A stretch of DNA of 55,184 bases from Streptomyces cinnamoneus (GCF_014650495.1 NZ_BMVB01000030.1:1-55184); one strand, 5' to 3'. Positions 15,830-26,668 are shown, counted from the stretch's first letter. The notes: a model not told the origin generated them from the sequence alone. A program made the numbers and translations.

Positions 15830-16705
15830 TTACGACCCTGCCGGCCGCAAATGGACGATGTCACCCGCTCCGACCGGCTCCTGCACCCCGTCGGCCGTCG
15901 CCAGCACCAGCCGTCCGTCGCCGTCGACGGCCACGGCCTCGCCGACGAGCTCCCGGCCGCCCGGCAGTTCGGCGCGCACGGTCCGGCCGAGGGTGGCGCA
16001 GCCCGCGGTGTACGCCTCCTGCAGGCGGCAGGCCGCGGGGTCGCCGCCGGCGGCGCGCCACTCGCCGTACCACTCCTCCAGCGAGCGCAGCACGGCCCGC
16101 AGCAGCGGGTCGCGGTCGAGGACCCCCGCCCCGGCGAGCGCGAGCGATCCGGCTCCCGGCACGGGCAGCTCGTCGGCGCGCAGCGAGACGTTGAGGCCGA
16201 TGCCGACCACGACGCTGTCCCCGGCGCGCTCGGCGAGGATGCCACCGGCCTTGCGCTCCTGCCCGTCGACGGTGACGAGCAGGTCGTTGGGCCACTTCAG
16301 GGCGGTGTCGACGCCGGCGGCGCGGGAGAGCGCGGTGGCGGTGGCGACGCCGGCGAGGAGGGGGAGCCAGCCCCAGCGTCCGACGGGCACGCCGGGGCCG
16401 GGGGTGAGGCGGACGGAGAAGAAGAGGCCGGAGCGGGGCGGTGCGGACCAGGTGCGGTCGAGGCGGCCGCGGCCGGCGGACTGCTCCTCGGCGACGAGCA
16501 CGGCACCCTCGGCGCCGCCGGAGGCGACGAGGTCGGAGTTGGTGGAGCCGGTCCGCTGCACCACGTCGACGGAGGTCCACAGCGCGCCGGGGCGCAGCAG
16601 TCCGCGCCGCAGGGCGGTGACGTTCAGCGGGGGCCGGTCCAGGTTGGACCAGCGGTTCGCGGGGTCGGGGGAACCAGGGGAGTCAGGGGCGTCAGGGGGC
16701 GTCAT
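15830..16705 (-). CDS. birA: Biotin-[acetyl-CoA-carboxylase] ligase
   Basis: 291 aa from ATG 16705. Makes biotinyl-5'-AMP and transfers biotin to the carrier lysine of acyl-CoA carboxylases. Visible motifs: TGSTNSDLV (52-60), the biotinyl-AMP loop EEQSAGRGRLDRTW (73-86) and KWPNDLL (137-143), then a C-terminal SH3-like domain. There is no N-terminal helix-turn-helix, so it is a monofunctional ligase unable to repress bio genes. Divergent from pccB and close to accA2 (biotin site Lys549 of that protein), its obvious client. An upstream ATG at 16717 is possible; neither start has a strong SD. Confidence 0.93.
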   Translation of the reverse strand: MTPPDAPDSPGSPDPANRWSNLDRPPLNVTALRRGLLRPGALWTSVDVVQRTGSTNSDLVASGGAEGAVLVAEEQSAGRGRLDRTWSAPPRSGLFFSVRLTPGPGVPVGRWGWLPLLAGVATATALSRAAGVDTALKWPNDLLVTVDGQERKAGGILAERAGDSVVVGIGLNVSLRADELPVPGAGSLALAGAGVLDRDPLLRAVLRSLEEWYGEWRAAGGDPAACRLQEAYTAGCATLGRTVRAELPGGRELVGEAVAVDGDGRLVLATADGVQEPVGAGDIVHLRPAGS

Positions 16706-16852
16706 AACAGCCACCATAGGAGGCGGACGAGGAGGAATCGGTGTGGCCAACGACGCACTGCCGCAGCGCAGCCACGCGGATACGCTACGGACCGGTAGCA
16801 CCCGGTCAGCCCGAACTCACCCACACCTCTGGACGAGCAGGAGCCGTATCCC

Positions 16853-18451
16853 GTGTCCGAGCCGCACACCTCTGGATTCGACATCCACACCACCGCCGGC
16901 AAGCTCGCGGATCTGCAGCGCCGGATCGAGGAGGCGACGCACGCGGGCTCCGCGCGTGCGGTGGAGAAGCAGCACGCCAAAGGGAAGCTGACGGCGCGCG
17001 AGCGGATCGATCTGCTGCTGGACGAGGGCTCGTTCGTCGAGCTCGACGAGTTCGCCCGGCACCGCTCGACCAACTTCGGCATCGAGGCCAACCGCCCCTA
17101 CGGGGACGGCGTCGTCACCGGCTACGGCACGGTCGACGGCCGGACGGTCTGCGTGTACTCGCAGGACTTCACCATCTTCGGCGGTTCGCTCGGCGAGGTG
17201 TACGGCGAGAAGATCGTCAAGGTGATGGACTTCGCCCTCAAGACGGGCTGCCCGGTCATCGGCATCAACGACGGCGGCGGGGCGCGGATCCAGGAGGGCG
17301 TGGTCGCGCTCGGACTGTTCGCCGAGATCTTCCGTCGAAACGTCCACGGGTCGGGCGTGATCCCCCAGATCTCCCTGATCGTCGGGCCGTGCGCGGGCGG
17401 TGCGGTCTACTCCCCGGCGATCACGGACTTCACGGTGATGGTCGATCAGACCTCGCACATGTTCATCACCGGCCCCGACGTCATCAAGACGGTCACGGGC
17501 GAGGACGTCGGCTTCGAGGAGCTGGGCGGCGCCCGGACGCACAACACCACCTCGGGCGTGGCGCACCACATGGCGGGCGACGAGAAGGACGCCATCGACT
17601 TCGTCAAGGCGCTGCTGTCGTACCTGCCGTCGAACAACCTCTCCGAGCCGCCGGCCTTCCCCGAGGAGGCGGACCTGGAGGTCTCGGACGCCGACCGCGA
17701 GCTGGACGTGCTGATCCCGGACTCGGCGAACCAGCCCTACGACATGCACACGGTGATCGAGCACGTCCTGGACGACGGCGAGTTCCTGGAGACCCAGGCG
17801 CTCTTCGCACCGAACATCATCACGGGCTTCGGCCGGGTCGAGGGCCACCCGGTGGGCATCGTCGCCAACCAGCCGATGCAGTTCGCCGGCTGCCTGGACA
17901 TCAACGCCAGCGAGAAGGCCGCGCGCTTCGTGCGCACCTGCGACGCCTTCAACGTCCCGGTGCTGACGTTCGTGGACGTCCCCGGCTTCCTGCCGGGCAC
18001 CGACCAGGAGTACAACGGCATCATCCGGCGCGGCGCCAAGCTGATCTACGCCTACGCCGAGGCGACGGTCCCGCTGATCACGGTCATCACGCGCAAGGCG
18101 TTCGGCGGCGCGTACGACGTGATGGGCTCCAAGCACCTGGGCGCGGACCTCAACCTGGCCTGGCCGACCGCTCAGATCGCGGTCATGGGCGCGCAGGGTG
18201 CGGTCAACATCCTGCACCGCCGTTCCCTCGCGGCCGCGGAGACGCCCGAGGCGCAGGAGGAACTGCGGGCGCAGCTGATCGCGGACTACGAGGACGCGCT
18301 GCTCAACCCGTACGCCGCGGCCGAGCGCGGCTACGTCGATGCGGTGATCATGCCGTCGGAGACGCGCCGGCACATCGTGCGCGGGCTGCGGACGCTGCGG
18401 GACAAGCGTGAGGTTCTGCCGCCCAAGAAGCACGGGAACATTCCCCTGTAG
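16853..18451 (+). CDS. pccB: Acyl-CoA (propionyl-CoA) carboxylase beta subunit
   Basis: 532 aa, two crotonase-like carboxyltransferase halves. The N-half oxyanion region is NDGGGARIQEG (140-149) and GPCAGGAVYSPA (178-189); the C-half has DVPGFLPGTDQEY (375-387) and KAFGGAYDVMGSKHLGAD (415-432). Asp422 is present in AYDVMG, the position shown in S. coelicolor PccB to favour propionyl-CoA over longer acyl-CoAs. It transfers carboxyl from biotin to propionyl-CoA giving methylmalonyl-CoA, a polyketide extender. Partners are the epsilon subunit just downstream and the biotinylated alpha subunit at 23021-24775. GTG start at 16853. Confidence 0.96.
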   Translation: MSEPHTSGFDIHTTAGKLADLQRRIEEATHAGSARAVEKQHAKGKLTARERIDLLLDEGSFVELDEFARHRSTNFGIEANRPYGDGVVTGYGTVDGRTVCVYSQDFTIFGGSLGEVYGEKIVKVMDFALKTGCPVIGINDGGGARIQEGVVALGLFAEIFRRNVHGSGVIPQISLIVGPCAGGAVYSPAITDFTVMVDQTSHMFITGPDVIKTVTGEDVGFEELGGARTHNTTSGVAHHMAGDEKDAIDFVKALLSYLPSNNLSEPPAFPEEADLEVSDADRELDVLIPDSANQPYDMHTVIEHVLDDGEFLETQALFAPNIITGFGRVEGHPVGIVANQPMQFAGCLDINASEKAARFVRTCDAFNVPVLTFVDVPGFLPGTDQEYNGIIRRGAKLIYAYAEATVPLITVITRKAFGGAYDVMGSKHLGADLNLAWPTAQIAVMGAQGAVNILHRRSLAAAETPEAQEELRAQLIADYEDALLNPYAAAERGYVDAVIMPSETRRHIVRGLRTLRDKREVLPPKKHGNIPL

Positions 18452-18465
18452 GGACGCACCTCTCA

Positions 18466-18523
18466 GGCCCGATCAGGTCAGGCCCTATCCGGTCGGGCCC
18501 GATCAGGTCGTGCCCGACCGGGC
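18466..18523. repeat. 15-bp tandem repeat between pccB and pccE
   Basis: Units GGCCCGATCAGGTCA (18466-18480), GGCCCTATCCGGTCG (18481-18495), GGCCCGATCAGGTCG (18496-18510) and a partial TGCCCGACCGGGC. They fill most of the 104-bp gap between the two carboxylase genes, upstream of the pccE SD. Unknown role; may form mRNA structure that tunes pccE translation. Confidence 0.75.
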
Positions 18524-18555
18524 AACAGCACCAGGCAACAGAAAGGGAAGCCGTC

Positions 18556-18762
18556 GTGATCAAGGTCGTACGGGGCAACCCGACCCCCGAGGAGCTGGCC
18601 GCCGCCCTGGCGGTGGTCCAGGCCCGCGCGGCGGCGGGGGCGGCCGCCGCGCCGTCCGAGCCCGACCGGCCGGAGTGGTCCAGCCCCGAGCGGCTGGTCG
18701 CGGCCCGGCGCGTCCCGGCCCCGGGGCCGCGCTCGTGGCGCACCACCTACTGGCCCTCCTGA
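18556..18762 (+). CDS. pccE: Acyl-CoA carboxylase epsilon subunit
   Basis: 68 aa. Starts IKVVRGNPTPEELAAALAVV and ends with PRSWRTTYWPS, the small epsilon subunits found only with actinobacterial acyl-CoA carboxylases. Such subunits bridge alpha and beta subunits and raise activity of the PCC complex. GTG start 18556 after aaagggaagccgtc. It lies in the same operon as pccB and is followed by a strong palindromic terminator. Confidence 0.92.
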   Translation: MIKVVRGNPTPEELAAALAVVQARAAAGAAAAPSEPDRPEWSSPERLVAARRVPAPGPRSWRTTYWPS

Positions 18763-18791
18763 GCCCCGGAAGCACCCGTCGTTCCCGTTTT

Positions 18792-18831
18792 GCGCGTGGC
18801 GCCTGAGTACGCGTACTCAGGCGCCACGCGC
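18792..18831. terminator. 40-bp perfect palindrome terminator after pccE
   Basis: Positions 18792-18831 equal their own reverse complement across all 40 bases, with core GAGTACGCGTACTC and no true loop. It lies 30 bp after the pccE stop. As RNA it would form a very stable hairpin and serve as a bidirectional terminator; the unusual lack of asymmetry makes it a site for cruciform formation too. Confidence 0.75.
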
Positions 18832-18854
18832 GTTCCGGCCGGACCATGGGGGCC

Positions 18855-18983
18855 ATGCTCTGGTCCGACCCGTCCGATGAACCGCCCGAGGAACTGCGCG
18901 AGGCGCAAGCCATGCTCCGGCGGGCCGGGATCGTGCTGGCGGTGGGAATGGTGCTGCTGTTCCTGCTGCTGGGGACGGGCTGA
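18855..18983 (+). CDS. Small single-pass membrane protein
   Basis: 42 aa from ATG 18855 (45 aa if ATG 18846 is used). The N-terminal half is acidic and soluble (SDPSDEPPEELREAQAML), followed by RR and a transmembrane helix AGIVLAVGMVLLFLLLG ending at the stop. Topology: N-terminus inside. No function known. It sits between pccE and a penicillin-binding protein gene. The hydrophobic segment and codon use support a real gene. Confidence 0.6.
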   Translation: MLWSDPSDEPPEELREAQAMLRRAGIVLAVGMVLLFLLLGTG

Positions 18984-19114
18984 GCGGGGCGGCCGGGACG
19001 GCCGGGGTCACAGGCGCCTCATAGGTTTGCCCCTTCTGCAACCGCATTCGCCCTATTCGCGTCATGCCCAGTGATATGCCGTGAACGGGGAGAACCGCGG
19101 GAGTCCGTCTCATC

Positions 19115-20566
19115 ATGAACAAACCCGTACGACGAATAGCGATATTCACCGGGGCGCTGATCCTCTCCCTGCTGATGCAGGCCACGTGGGTGCAGTTCGT
19201 CCGCGGCGACGAGCTGGCCGGCCACGAGAAGAACCGCCGGGTGGCCATCGCCGGCTTCTCGCAGCCGCGCGGCAACATCATCGTCGGCGGCCGGCCCGTC
19301 ACCGGCTCCACGGCGACGGACGGCGACCTGAAGTACAAGCGGACCTTCACCGACGGCGCGATGTACGCCCCCGTCACGGGCTTCTCCTCGCAGAGCTTCG
19401 GCAGCTCCTACCTCGAAGGCGTCAACGACAAGCTGCTCGGCGGCGCCGACGACCGGCTCCTCCTGCAGCACCCGACGGACATGCTGACCGGCAAGAAGCC
19501 CCGGGGCGGCGACGTGGTGACGACCATCGACCCGAAGGCCCAGAAGGCCGCCTACGAGGGCCTGGGCGACCGGAAGGGCGCCGTCGTCGCCCTCGACCCG
19601 CGCACCGGCCGGATCCTCGCGGCCGCCTCCACGCCCTCGTACGACCCGTCCGTCTTCGCGGGGAACACCAAGAAGGACCAGGCCGCCTGGGAGGCGCTGC
19701 AGAAGGACCCGGACAAGCCGATGAACAACCGGGCACTGCGGGAGACCTACCCGCCCGGCTCCACGTTCAAGATCGTGACGGCGGCCGCGGCCCTGGAGAA
19801 CGGCCTCTACACGGACGTCGACGCGAGCACCGACTCCCCCGACCCGTGGATCATGCCCGGCACGGTGACCCGGCTGCCCAACCAGAACCCCAACGCCCCC
19901 TGCAAGAACGCCTCGCTCAACGTCGCCATGCAGAACTCCTGCAACACCGTCTACGGCAAGGTCGGCTCCGACCTCGGCAAGGACAAGCTGCGCGGGACGG
20001 CCGAGAAGTTCGGGTTCAACCAGGAGTACTTCGTGCCGGTGCGGGCCAGCAAGAGCACGTTCCCCAAGGACATCAACAAGTCCCAGACCGCGATGGCCGG
20101 CATCGGCCAGGGCAGCCTCACCGCCACCCCCCTGCAGGTCGCCATGATGACCGCCGCCATCGCCAACGACGGCAAGCTGATGAAGCCCTACATGGTCGAG
20201 GAGCTGCGCGGCCCGGACCTGTCGACGATCGAGAAGCACGAGCCGGAGCAGATGTCCCAGGCGGTCTCGCCCGAGCTCGCGCGGAAGATCCAGCGGATGA
20301 TGGAGGACACCGCCACCAAGGGCACCGGCAAGGCCGCGCTCATCGACGGCGTCACCGTCGGCGGCAAGACCGGCACCGCCGAGCGCGGCAAGGACCAGAA
20401 GAACCTGGCCTGGTTCATCTCCTACGCCAAGACCTCCGACGGCTCCCCCGTCGCCGTCGCCGTGATGGTCGACCCGGACGACAGCGTGCCGGACGACGAG
20501 ATCTCCGGCGGCCGGCTCGCCGGGCCGATCGCCAAGAAGGTCATGCGGGCCGTGCTCGACAAGTGA
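19115..20566 (+). CDS. Class B penicillin-binding protein (PbpA/PBP2-like transpeptidase)
   Basis: 483 aa. An N-terminal membrane anchor (residues about 8-25) is followed by a short PBP-dimer segment and a transpeptidase domain. Catalytic motifs: PPGSTFK with the acyl-Ser (near residue 213), SCN (near 275) and GKTGTAE (near 418), in the correct order. It cross-links peptidoglycan stem peptides outside the membrane. It is not beside ftsW/rodA here, unlike the pbpA-rodA pair near the chromosome origin, so it is an additional copy, probably specialised in growth or sporulation. ATG 19115 is used; 30 bp separates its stop from the maf start. Confidence 0.93.
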   Translation: MNKPVRRIAIFTGALILSLLMQATWVQFVRGDELAGHEKNRRVAIAGFSQPRGNIIVGGRPVTGSTATDGDLKYKRTFTDGAMYAPVTGFSSQSFGSSYLEGVNDKLLGGADDRLLLQHPTDMLTGKKPRGGDVVTTIDPKAQKAAYEGLGDRKGAVVALDPRTGRILAAASTPSYDPSVFAGNTKKDQAAWEALQKDPDKPMNNRALRETYPPGSTFKIVTAAAALENGLYTDVDASTDSPDPWIMPGTVTRLPNQNPNAPCKNASLNVAMQNSCNTVYGKVGSDLGKDKLRGTAEKFGFNQEYFVPVRASKSTFPKDINKSQTAMAGIGQGSLTATPLQVAMMTAAIANDGKLMKPYMVEELRGPDLSTIEKHEPEQMSQAVSPELARKIQRMMEDTATKGTGKAALIDGVTVGGKTGTAERGKDQKNLAWFISYAKTSDGSPVAVAVMVDPDDSVPDDEISGGRLAGPIAKKVMRAVLDK

Positions 20567-20595
20567 CGCCCCGTGCCGCCCGTAGGCTGGCCCGT

Positions 20596-21207
20596 ATGAC
20601 CGACAGCACCGCGCGCCGCCGCCTCGTCCTCGCCTCCCAGTCCCCCGCCCGCCTCGGCCTGCTGCGCCAGGCCGGGCTGGCTCCCGAGGTGATCGTCAGC
20701 GGAGTCGACGAGGACGCGCTCGACGCCCCGACCCCCGCCGAGCTGGCCCTGGTCCTCGCCGAGGCGAAGGCCGCCGCCGTCGCCGGCCAGGACGCGGCGG
20801 CCGGGGCGCTGGTCGTCGGCTGCGACTCGGTGCTGGAGCTGGACGGCCTGGCGCTCGGCAAGCCGGCCGACGCCGAGGAGGCGACGGCCCGCTGGAAGTC
20901 GATGCGCGGCCGCTCCGGTGTCCTGCGCACCGGGCACTGCGTCGTCGACACCGCCACCGGCCGCCGGGCCTCGGCGACCGCCTCCACCACCGTCCGCTTC
21001 GGCGAGCCGTCGGACGCCGAGATCGCCGCCTACGTGGCCTCCGGCGAGCCGCTGCACGTCGCGGGCGCCTTCACCCTCGACGGCCGCTCCGCACCGTTCG
21101 TCCAGGGCATCGACGGCGACCCCGGCAATGTGATCGGCCTGTCGCTGCCGCTGCTGCGCGAGCTGCTCGCCGAGCTGGGGGTCGGCATCACCGACCTGTG
21201 GGCGTGA
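20596..21207 (+). CDS. maf: Maf family nucleoside triphosphate pyrophosphatase
   Basis: 203 aa. N-terminal LVLASQSPARLGLLRQAG (the SxSPxR loop) is followed by SGVDED, GCDSVLELDG and GKPADAEEA, the motif set of Maf proteins, and EPLHVAGAFTLDG, FVQGIDGDPGNVIGLSL in the C-terminal part. Maf proteins hydrolyse non-canonical or methylated nucleoside triphosphates and affect septation. In S. coelicolor maf lies in this pccB-accA2 interval. Likely cotranscribed with the upstream PBP gene (30 bp). Confidence 0.94.
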   Translation: MTDSTARRRLVLASQSPARLGLLRQAGLAPEVIVSGVDEDALDAPTPAELALVLAEAKAAAVAGQDAAAGALVVGCDSVLELDGLALGKPADAEEATARWKSMRGRSGVLRTGHCVVDTATGRRASATASTTVRFGEPSDAEIAAYVASGEPLHVAGAFTLDGRSAPFVQGIDGDPGNVIGLSLPLLRELLAELGVGITDLWA

Positions 21208-21220
21208 CGTCGGGCGGAGC

Positions 21221-21802
21221 CTAGAGCGGCAGCGCGGCGGGGACCTGCTTCAGCTGGTTCAGCTGGTCGAGCTTGCGCAGCCCGTTGACGATGCCGGGGT
21301 GCAGGCTCTGGTCCTGCGGCGGCGCGATGTCCGGGGCGATCGGCGCGTCCGGCATGCCCTTCGGCGGCTGCGGACCGGACTGGCCCTGAACGGCGTGCGC
21401 GGCCTTGGCGGGGGCGCTCTTGGCGTGCGCGCCCTTCGCGTGCGCAGCCTTGGCAGCCTTGGCGGGAGCGCTCTTCGCGTGCGCAGCCTTGGCCGGCGCC
21501 CCCTTGGCGGGAGCGACCTTCGCCGGCCCGGTCTTCGAAGGCCCGGGCTTCGCGGGCCCGGTCTTCGCGGGCGCCGTCCTGCCCGGGGTCGCCTTCGCCG
21601 GGGCCGTCTTCCCCGGGCCCGGCTTGGCGGCCTTCGCGGGGGCGTCCTTCGGCGGGGCGGTGACCTTGACGGGGCCCGCGCTCGACGAGGGCGGCGGCGC
21701 GACCGGCGTCGGCGCGACGGGCGAGGCGGAGGCGGTGGCGGCCGAGGACAGGGACAGTGCGGCCCCGGCCAGGGCCGCAGCGGCAGCAATGCGCTTGATC
21801 AT
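21221..21802 (-). CDS. Secreted Ala/Lys/Pro repeat protein
   Basis: 193 aa. Signal peptide (MIKRIAAAAALAGAALSL, cleavage near ASA-SP). Residues about 45-140 are a low-complexity array of PAK, AHAK and SAPAK units, strongly basic. A short ordered C-terminus (GIVNGLRKLDQLNQLKQV) follows. Such Lys/Ala-rich segments bind polyanions such as teichoic acid or DNA, but no function is established. Convergent with maf (13 bp between stops) and divergent from an IclR regulator. Confidence 0.7.
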   Translation of the reverse strand: MIKRIAAAAALAGAALSLSSAATASASPVAPTPVAPPPSSSAGPVKVTAPPKDAPAKAAKPGPGKTAPAKATPGRTAPAKTGPAKPGPSKTGPAKVAPAKGAPAKAAHAKSAPAKAAKAAHAKGAHAKSAPAKAAHAVQGQSGPQPPKGMPDAPIAPDIAPPQDQSLHPGIVNGLRKLDQLNQLKQVPAALPL

Positions 21803-21966
21803 GACTTCATCAACGATGTCAGGGTATTTCGGTCACCCCCGCCTCCCCCGGTCGAGCGGTTTTCGCCACCTGCCCGGAACCCGTACATTTCCCATAACTT
21901 CCCTTTAAATACTGCCCCTTCACCTACCGCTGCACACTGCTCGAACAACCGCGAGAGAGGTCCGTC

Positions 21967-22725
21967 ATGCCGCAGTCCGTCGACCGCGCCCTGGACGTCC
22001 TGGACGCCGTCGCCGCGTCCGACGGGCCGGTCCCCGCCAAGGCGCTCGCCCGGCAGCTGGGCTGCGGCCTGTCCACCGTCTACGAGCTGCTGGGCACCCT
22101 CGCCGCCCGCGGCCACGTGGTCCGTACGCCCGCCGGCTACGTCCTGGGCTACCGGGTGCCGGCCCTGCACGACGCCTTCCGGCGGCAGATGCGGATGAGC
22201 GGCGAGGTGCAGGAGCTGCTGCAGCAGACACGCCGGGCCGTGGGCGTGGACACCTACTTCAGCACCTACCGCGATGGCGGCATCGCCGTGCTCGCCGCGG
22301 CGACCACCACCCACCCGGCCACCGGCGGCTTCACGCTCGGCCGGGACGACGACGGGCACGCCACCGCCCACGGCAAGGTCCTCCTCTCGGCCCTGCCGCG
22401 GGCCGCCCGGCTGCGCTATCTGGCGGCATCCGGGATGCGGGCGATCACCCCGCGCACCATCACCTCCCCGCAGCGACTGGACGCCCAGTTGCGCCGGGTG
22501 CGCCGCGAGGGGGTGGCCGTGGAAGTGGAGGAGTGCGCGCCCGGCGTGGCGTGCGTGGCCGTGCCCGTACCGACGGCCGGAGCGCTCACGGCCGTCTCCG
22601 CCGCGCTGCCGCTGGAGGACTTCCACCGCCACGGCCGGGACGTGGCCGAAACGCTGCGCCGGGTGGCGGCGGAGGCGGCCGCGTTCCAGAACGCGGTGGA
22701 CATCAGCAGCGCTACTGGCGGGTAA
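21967..22725 (+). CDS. IclR-family transcriptional regulator
   Basis: 252 aa. The N-terminal winged helix has SVDRALDVLDAVAASDGPVPAKAL and STVYELLGTLAARGHVV. The C-terminal ligand-binding domain keeps TTTHPATGG, DDDGHATAHGKVLLSALP (the effector-pocket loop) and VEECAPGVACVAVPV. ATG 21967 has gagaggt upstream. It stands immediately before the gene for the biotinylated alpha subunit of the acyl-CoA carboxylase, on the same strand with 295 bp between, so it may respond to an acyl or aromatic acid and control this or nearby genes; that link is inferred. Confidence 0.9.
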   Translation: MPQSVDRALDVLDAVAASDGPVPAKALARQLGCGLSTVYELLGTLAARGHVVRTPAGYVLGYRVPALHDAFRRQMRMSGEVQELLQQTRRAVGVDTYFSTYRDGGIAVLAAATTTHPATGGFTLGRDDDGHATAHGKVLLSALPRAARLRYLAASGMRAITPRTITSPQRLDAQLRRVRREGVAVEVEECAPGVACVAVPVPTAGALTAVSAALPLEDFHRHGRDVAETLRRVAAEAAAFQNAVDISSATGG

Positions 22726-23020
22726 GCCCATGGATACGGGGCCCTACGGTCCGGGACTGCACGCAAACTTTCCGTCACCCGTTCGTAGGGACTCCACAAA
22801 GAAACGGCTTCACAAGGGCCCGGCACCACCCGAGAGCTTGACCACACCTTCGCGCGATCGGCACGCCGGGAAACCCGGCGTACCGTGGATGATCTGGGGA
22901 CTTCCGCCCGCACACGGCTCCCTTCTCACGCTCCGTGTGGGCAAGGTCACCCCGGAAGTCGGGTCGGCACAGAGTGTCGCCAGTACCTAAACTCGCCTTG
23001 TTTCAAGGAGGGAGCCAATC
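22726..23020. other. Leader region of the carboxylase alpha-subunit gene
   Basis: 295 bp without a gene. It contains CTTGACCACACC (about 22838), the small hairpin GCCGGGAAACCCGGC (22866-22880), and CAAGGAGGGAG as the SD just before GTG 23021. A promoter is expected here, but no -35/-10 pair can be fixed by eye. Confidence 0.45.
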
Positions 23021-24775
<1,755 letters not shown>

Positions 24776-24791
24776 CCCGGTTCAGCTCCGC

Positions 24792-24826
24792 CCACGGGCC
24801 CCGGCCGCACAGGCCGGGGCCCGTGG
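24792..24826 (+). terminator. Terminator after accA2
   Basis: Perfect 15-bp GC stem 24792-24806 / 24812-24826, loop GCACA, 17 bp after the stop. Confidence 0.88.
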
Positions 24827-24927
24827 CATTCGTGGGCCGGGGCGCGCACGGGCCTGGCATCCTTGACCGACGGGGACTGTGGGACCTGAGGCCGGCTTTG
24901 CGGCCACCGATCGGGAGGACTGACGGA

Positions 24928-25524
24928 ATGGCGACCGACGCGGCGCAGACGTCACCACGGCCTATGCGCGCGGACGCCCGGCGCAACTACGAGCGGCTGC
25001 TCGTGGAGGCCCGCACGGCGTTCACCGAGCACGGCACGGACGCCTCCCTGGAGGACATCGCCAAGCGGGCCGGGGTCGGCATCGGCACGCTCTACCGGCA
25101 CTTCCCCAACCGCACCGCGCTGATGAGCGCGGTCTTCCAGGGCGAGGTCGACGGCCTGCTCGCCCGCTCCCGCGAGCTGCTGGCCTCCCCCGAGCCCTGC
25201 CGGGCGCTGGTCGCCTGGCTGCGGGCCATCGTGGCGCACGCCAGCACCTACCGCGGCCTGTCCCGGGCCCTGATGGCCGCGCAGACCGACGAGGGCTCCG
25301 CGATGTCCCGGTGCAGCCTGCCGATGCGCGAGGCGGGCAGCATGCTGCTGGCCCGCGCGCAGCGGGCCGGCGCCATCCGCGACGACGTGGACATCGTGGA
25401 CCTGATGCAGCTCACCAATGCCATTTCGCTGGCGGTCGAACAGTCCCCGGACGACCCGGAGTTGGCCGACCGCCTGCTCACCCTGACGCTGACGGGGATA
25501 AAGGCCCGGACCGTCCCGGCCTAG
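24928..25524 (+). CDS. TetR-family transcriptional regulator
   Basis: 198 aa. The N-terminal helix-turn-helix is DASLEDIAKRAGVGIGTLYRHFPNRTALMSAVF, a textbook TetR_N domain, after an 18-residue disordered lead. The C-terminal domain has Leu/Ala-rich helices and Cys residues at PEPCRAL and SRCSLPM. ATG 24928 is preceded by CGGGAGGACTGACGGA. Convergent with the DeoR-family gene (11 bp). The target is not evident: no clear palindrome lies in the short upstream region. Confidence 0.9.
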   Translation: MATDAAQTSPRPMRADARRNYERLLVEARTAFTEHGTDASLEDIAKRAGVGIGTLYRHFPNRTALMSAVFQGEVDGLLARSRELLASPEPCRALVAWLRAIVAHASTYRGLSRALMAAQTDEGSAMSRCSLPMREAGSMLLARAQRAGAIRDDVDIVDLMQLTNAISLAVEQSPDDPELADRLLTLTLTGIKARTVPA

Positions 25525-25535
25525 GTCCGTCCCGC

Positions 25536-26549
25536 CTAGCGGCGACGCGGGGCCAGGTCCGTCACCCGGGCCGTGGCCTGGTCGCCGAGGGAGACCGCGC
25601 TGCGCAGCTGCGCCCCCGGCGGCCCGCCCGGTACCGGGCCGCCGCCCTGTCCGTGGCCCAGGGGCAGGTTTCTGCGCTGCCCCGGCAGCGGCGGCACGTC
25701 CCGGCGGCGGGCCGCCGGGGAGACCGCGTCGCCGTGCGCCGCCGCGGCCCCCGGGCCGGAGCCGGCACCGGGCCCGGCGACCGAGATGTGCACGCCCTGG
25801 TCGGCCAGCGCCTGGAGCTCGGTGGCGGCCCGGTCGTCGTGAGCGGGCGGTTCGTCGGTCACGAGTCTGGTGATGACGTCCGTGGGCACGGTCTGGAACA
25901 TCGTGTCCGTGCCCAGCTTGGTGTGGTCCGCGAGGACCACCACCTCCGCCGCGGCCTGCACCAGCGCCCGGTCCACGCTCGCGGAGAGCATGTTGGACGT
26001 GGACAGCCCGCGCTCGGCGGTCAGCCCGCTCCCGGACAGGAAGGCCCGGGAGACCCGCAGCCCCTGCAGGGACTGCTCGGCGCCGCTGCCGACCAGGGCG
26101 TAGTTCGACCCTCTCAGGGTGCCGCCGGTCATGACGACCTCGACGCGGTTGGCATGGGCCAGCGCCTGGGCGACGAGCAGGGAATTGGTGACCACCGTCA
26201 GTCCCGGTACGCGGGCGAGCCGGCGGGCCAGCTCCTGCGTGGTGGTACCGGCGCCGACGACGACGGCCTCGCCCTCTTCGACGAAGCTCGCCGCCAGATC
26301 GGCGATGGCCGTCTTCTCGGCGGTCGCTAGATGGGATTTCTGCGGGAAGCCGGACTCCCTGGTGAAACCGCCCGGCAACACCGCACCGCCGTGCCGGCGG
26401 TCGAGCAGTCCTTCGGCCTCCAGCGCCCGCACGTCCCGCCGTACGGTCACTTCTGAGGTCTGGACGACGCGGGCGAGCTCCCGGAGCGAAACCGCTCCGT
26501 TGGCCCGCACCATTTCGAGGATCAATTGGCGACGTTCTGCAGCGAACAC
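25536..26549 (-). CDS. DeoR-family transcriptional regulator
   Basis: 337 aa from GTG 26549 (FAAERRQLILEMVRANGAV). HTH: SLRELARVVQTSEVTVRRDVRALEAEGLLDRRHGGAV, the DeoR signature. The effector domain has VVVGAGTTTQELARRL, TVVTNSLLVAQAL, VVMTGGTLRGSNYALVG and VVVLADHTKLG, so a phosphosugar ligand is expected. The last about 85 residues are Pro/Gly/Ala-rich and not part of the usual fold (family about 250-260 aa). It is divergent from nothing directly but lies beside nucleoside-catabolism genes, making it the first candidate to bind the ATCTACGCGCGTAG sites. An in-frame ATG at 26576 has no SD either; the start is uncertain. Confidence 0.87.
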   Translation of the reverse strand: MFAAERRQLILEMVRANGAVSLRELARVVQTSEVTVRRDVRALEAEGLLDRRHGGAVLPGGFTRESGFPQKSHLATAEKTAIADLAASFVEEGEAVVVGAGTTTQELARRLARVPGLTVVTNSLLVAQALAHANRVEVVMTGGTLRGSNYALVGSGAEQSLQGLRVSRAFLSGSGLTAERGLSTSNMLSASVDRALVQAAAEVVVLADHTKLGTDTMFQTVPTDVITRLVTDEPPAHDDRAATELQALADQGVHISVAGPGAGSGPGAAAAHGDAVSPAARRRDVPPLPGQRRNLPLGHGQGGGPVPGGPPGAQLRSAVSLGDQATARVTDLAPRRR

Positions 26550-26668
26550 GAAACCGACAGTAACGCCAACGTCCATCTGTTTTCAGCAGGTTGCAGCAAT
26601 TAACGGAAGTTGTCCGTGCCGCAACCCATGGAGTGGTATAGGGAACCGGAAGGCCCGGTCCCCTCCCG

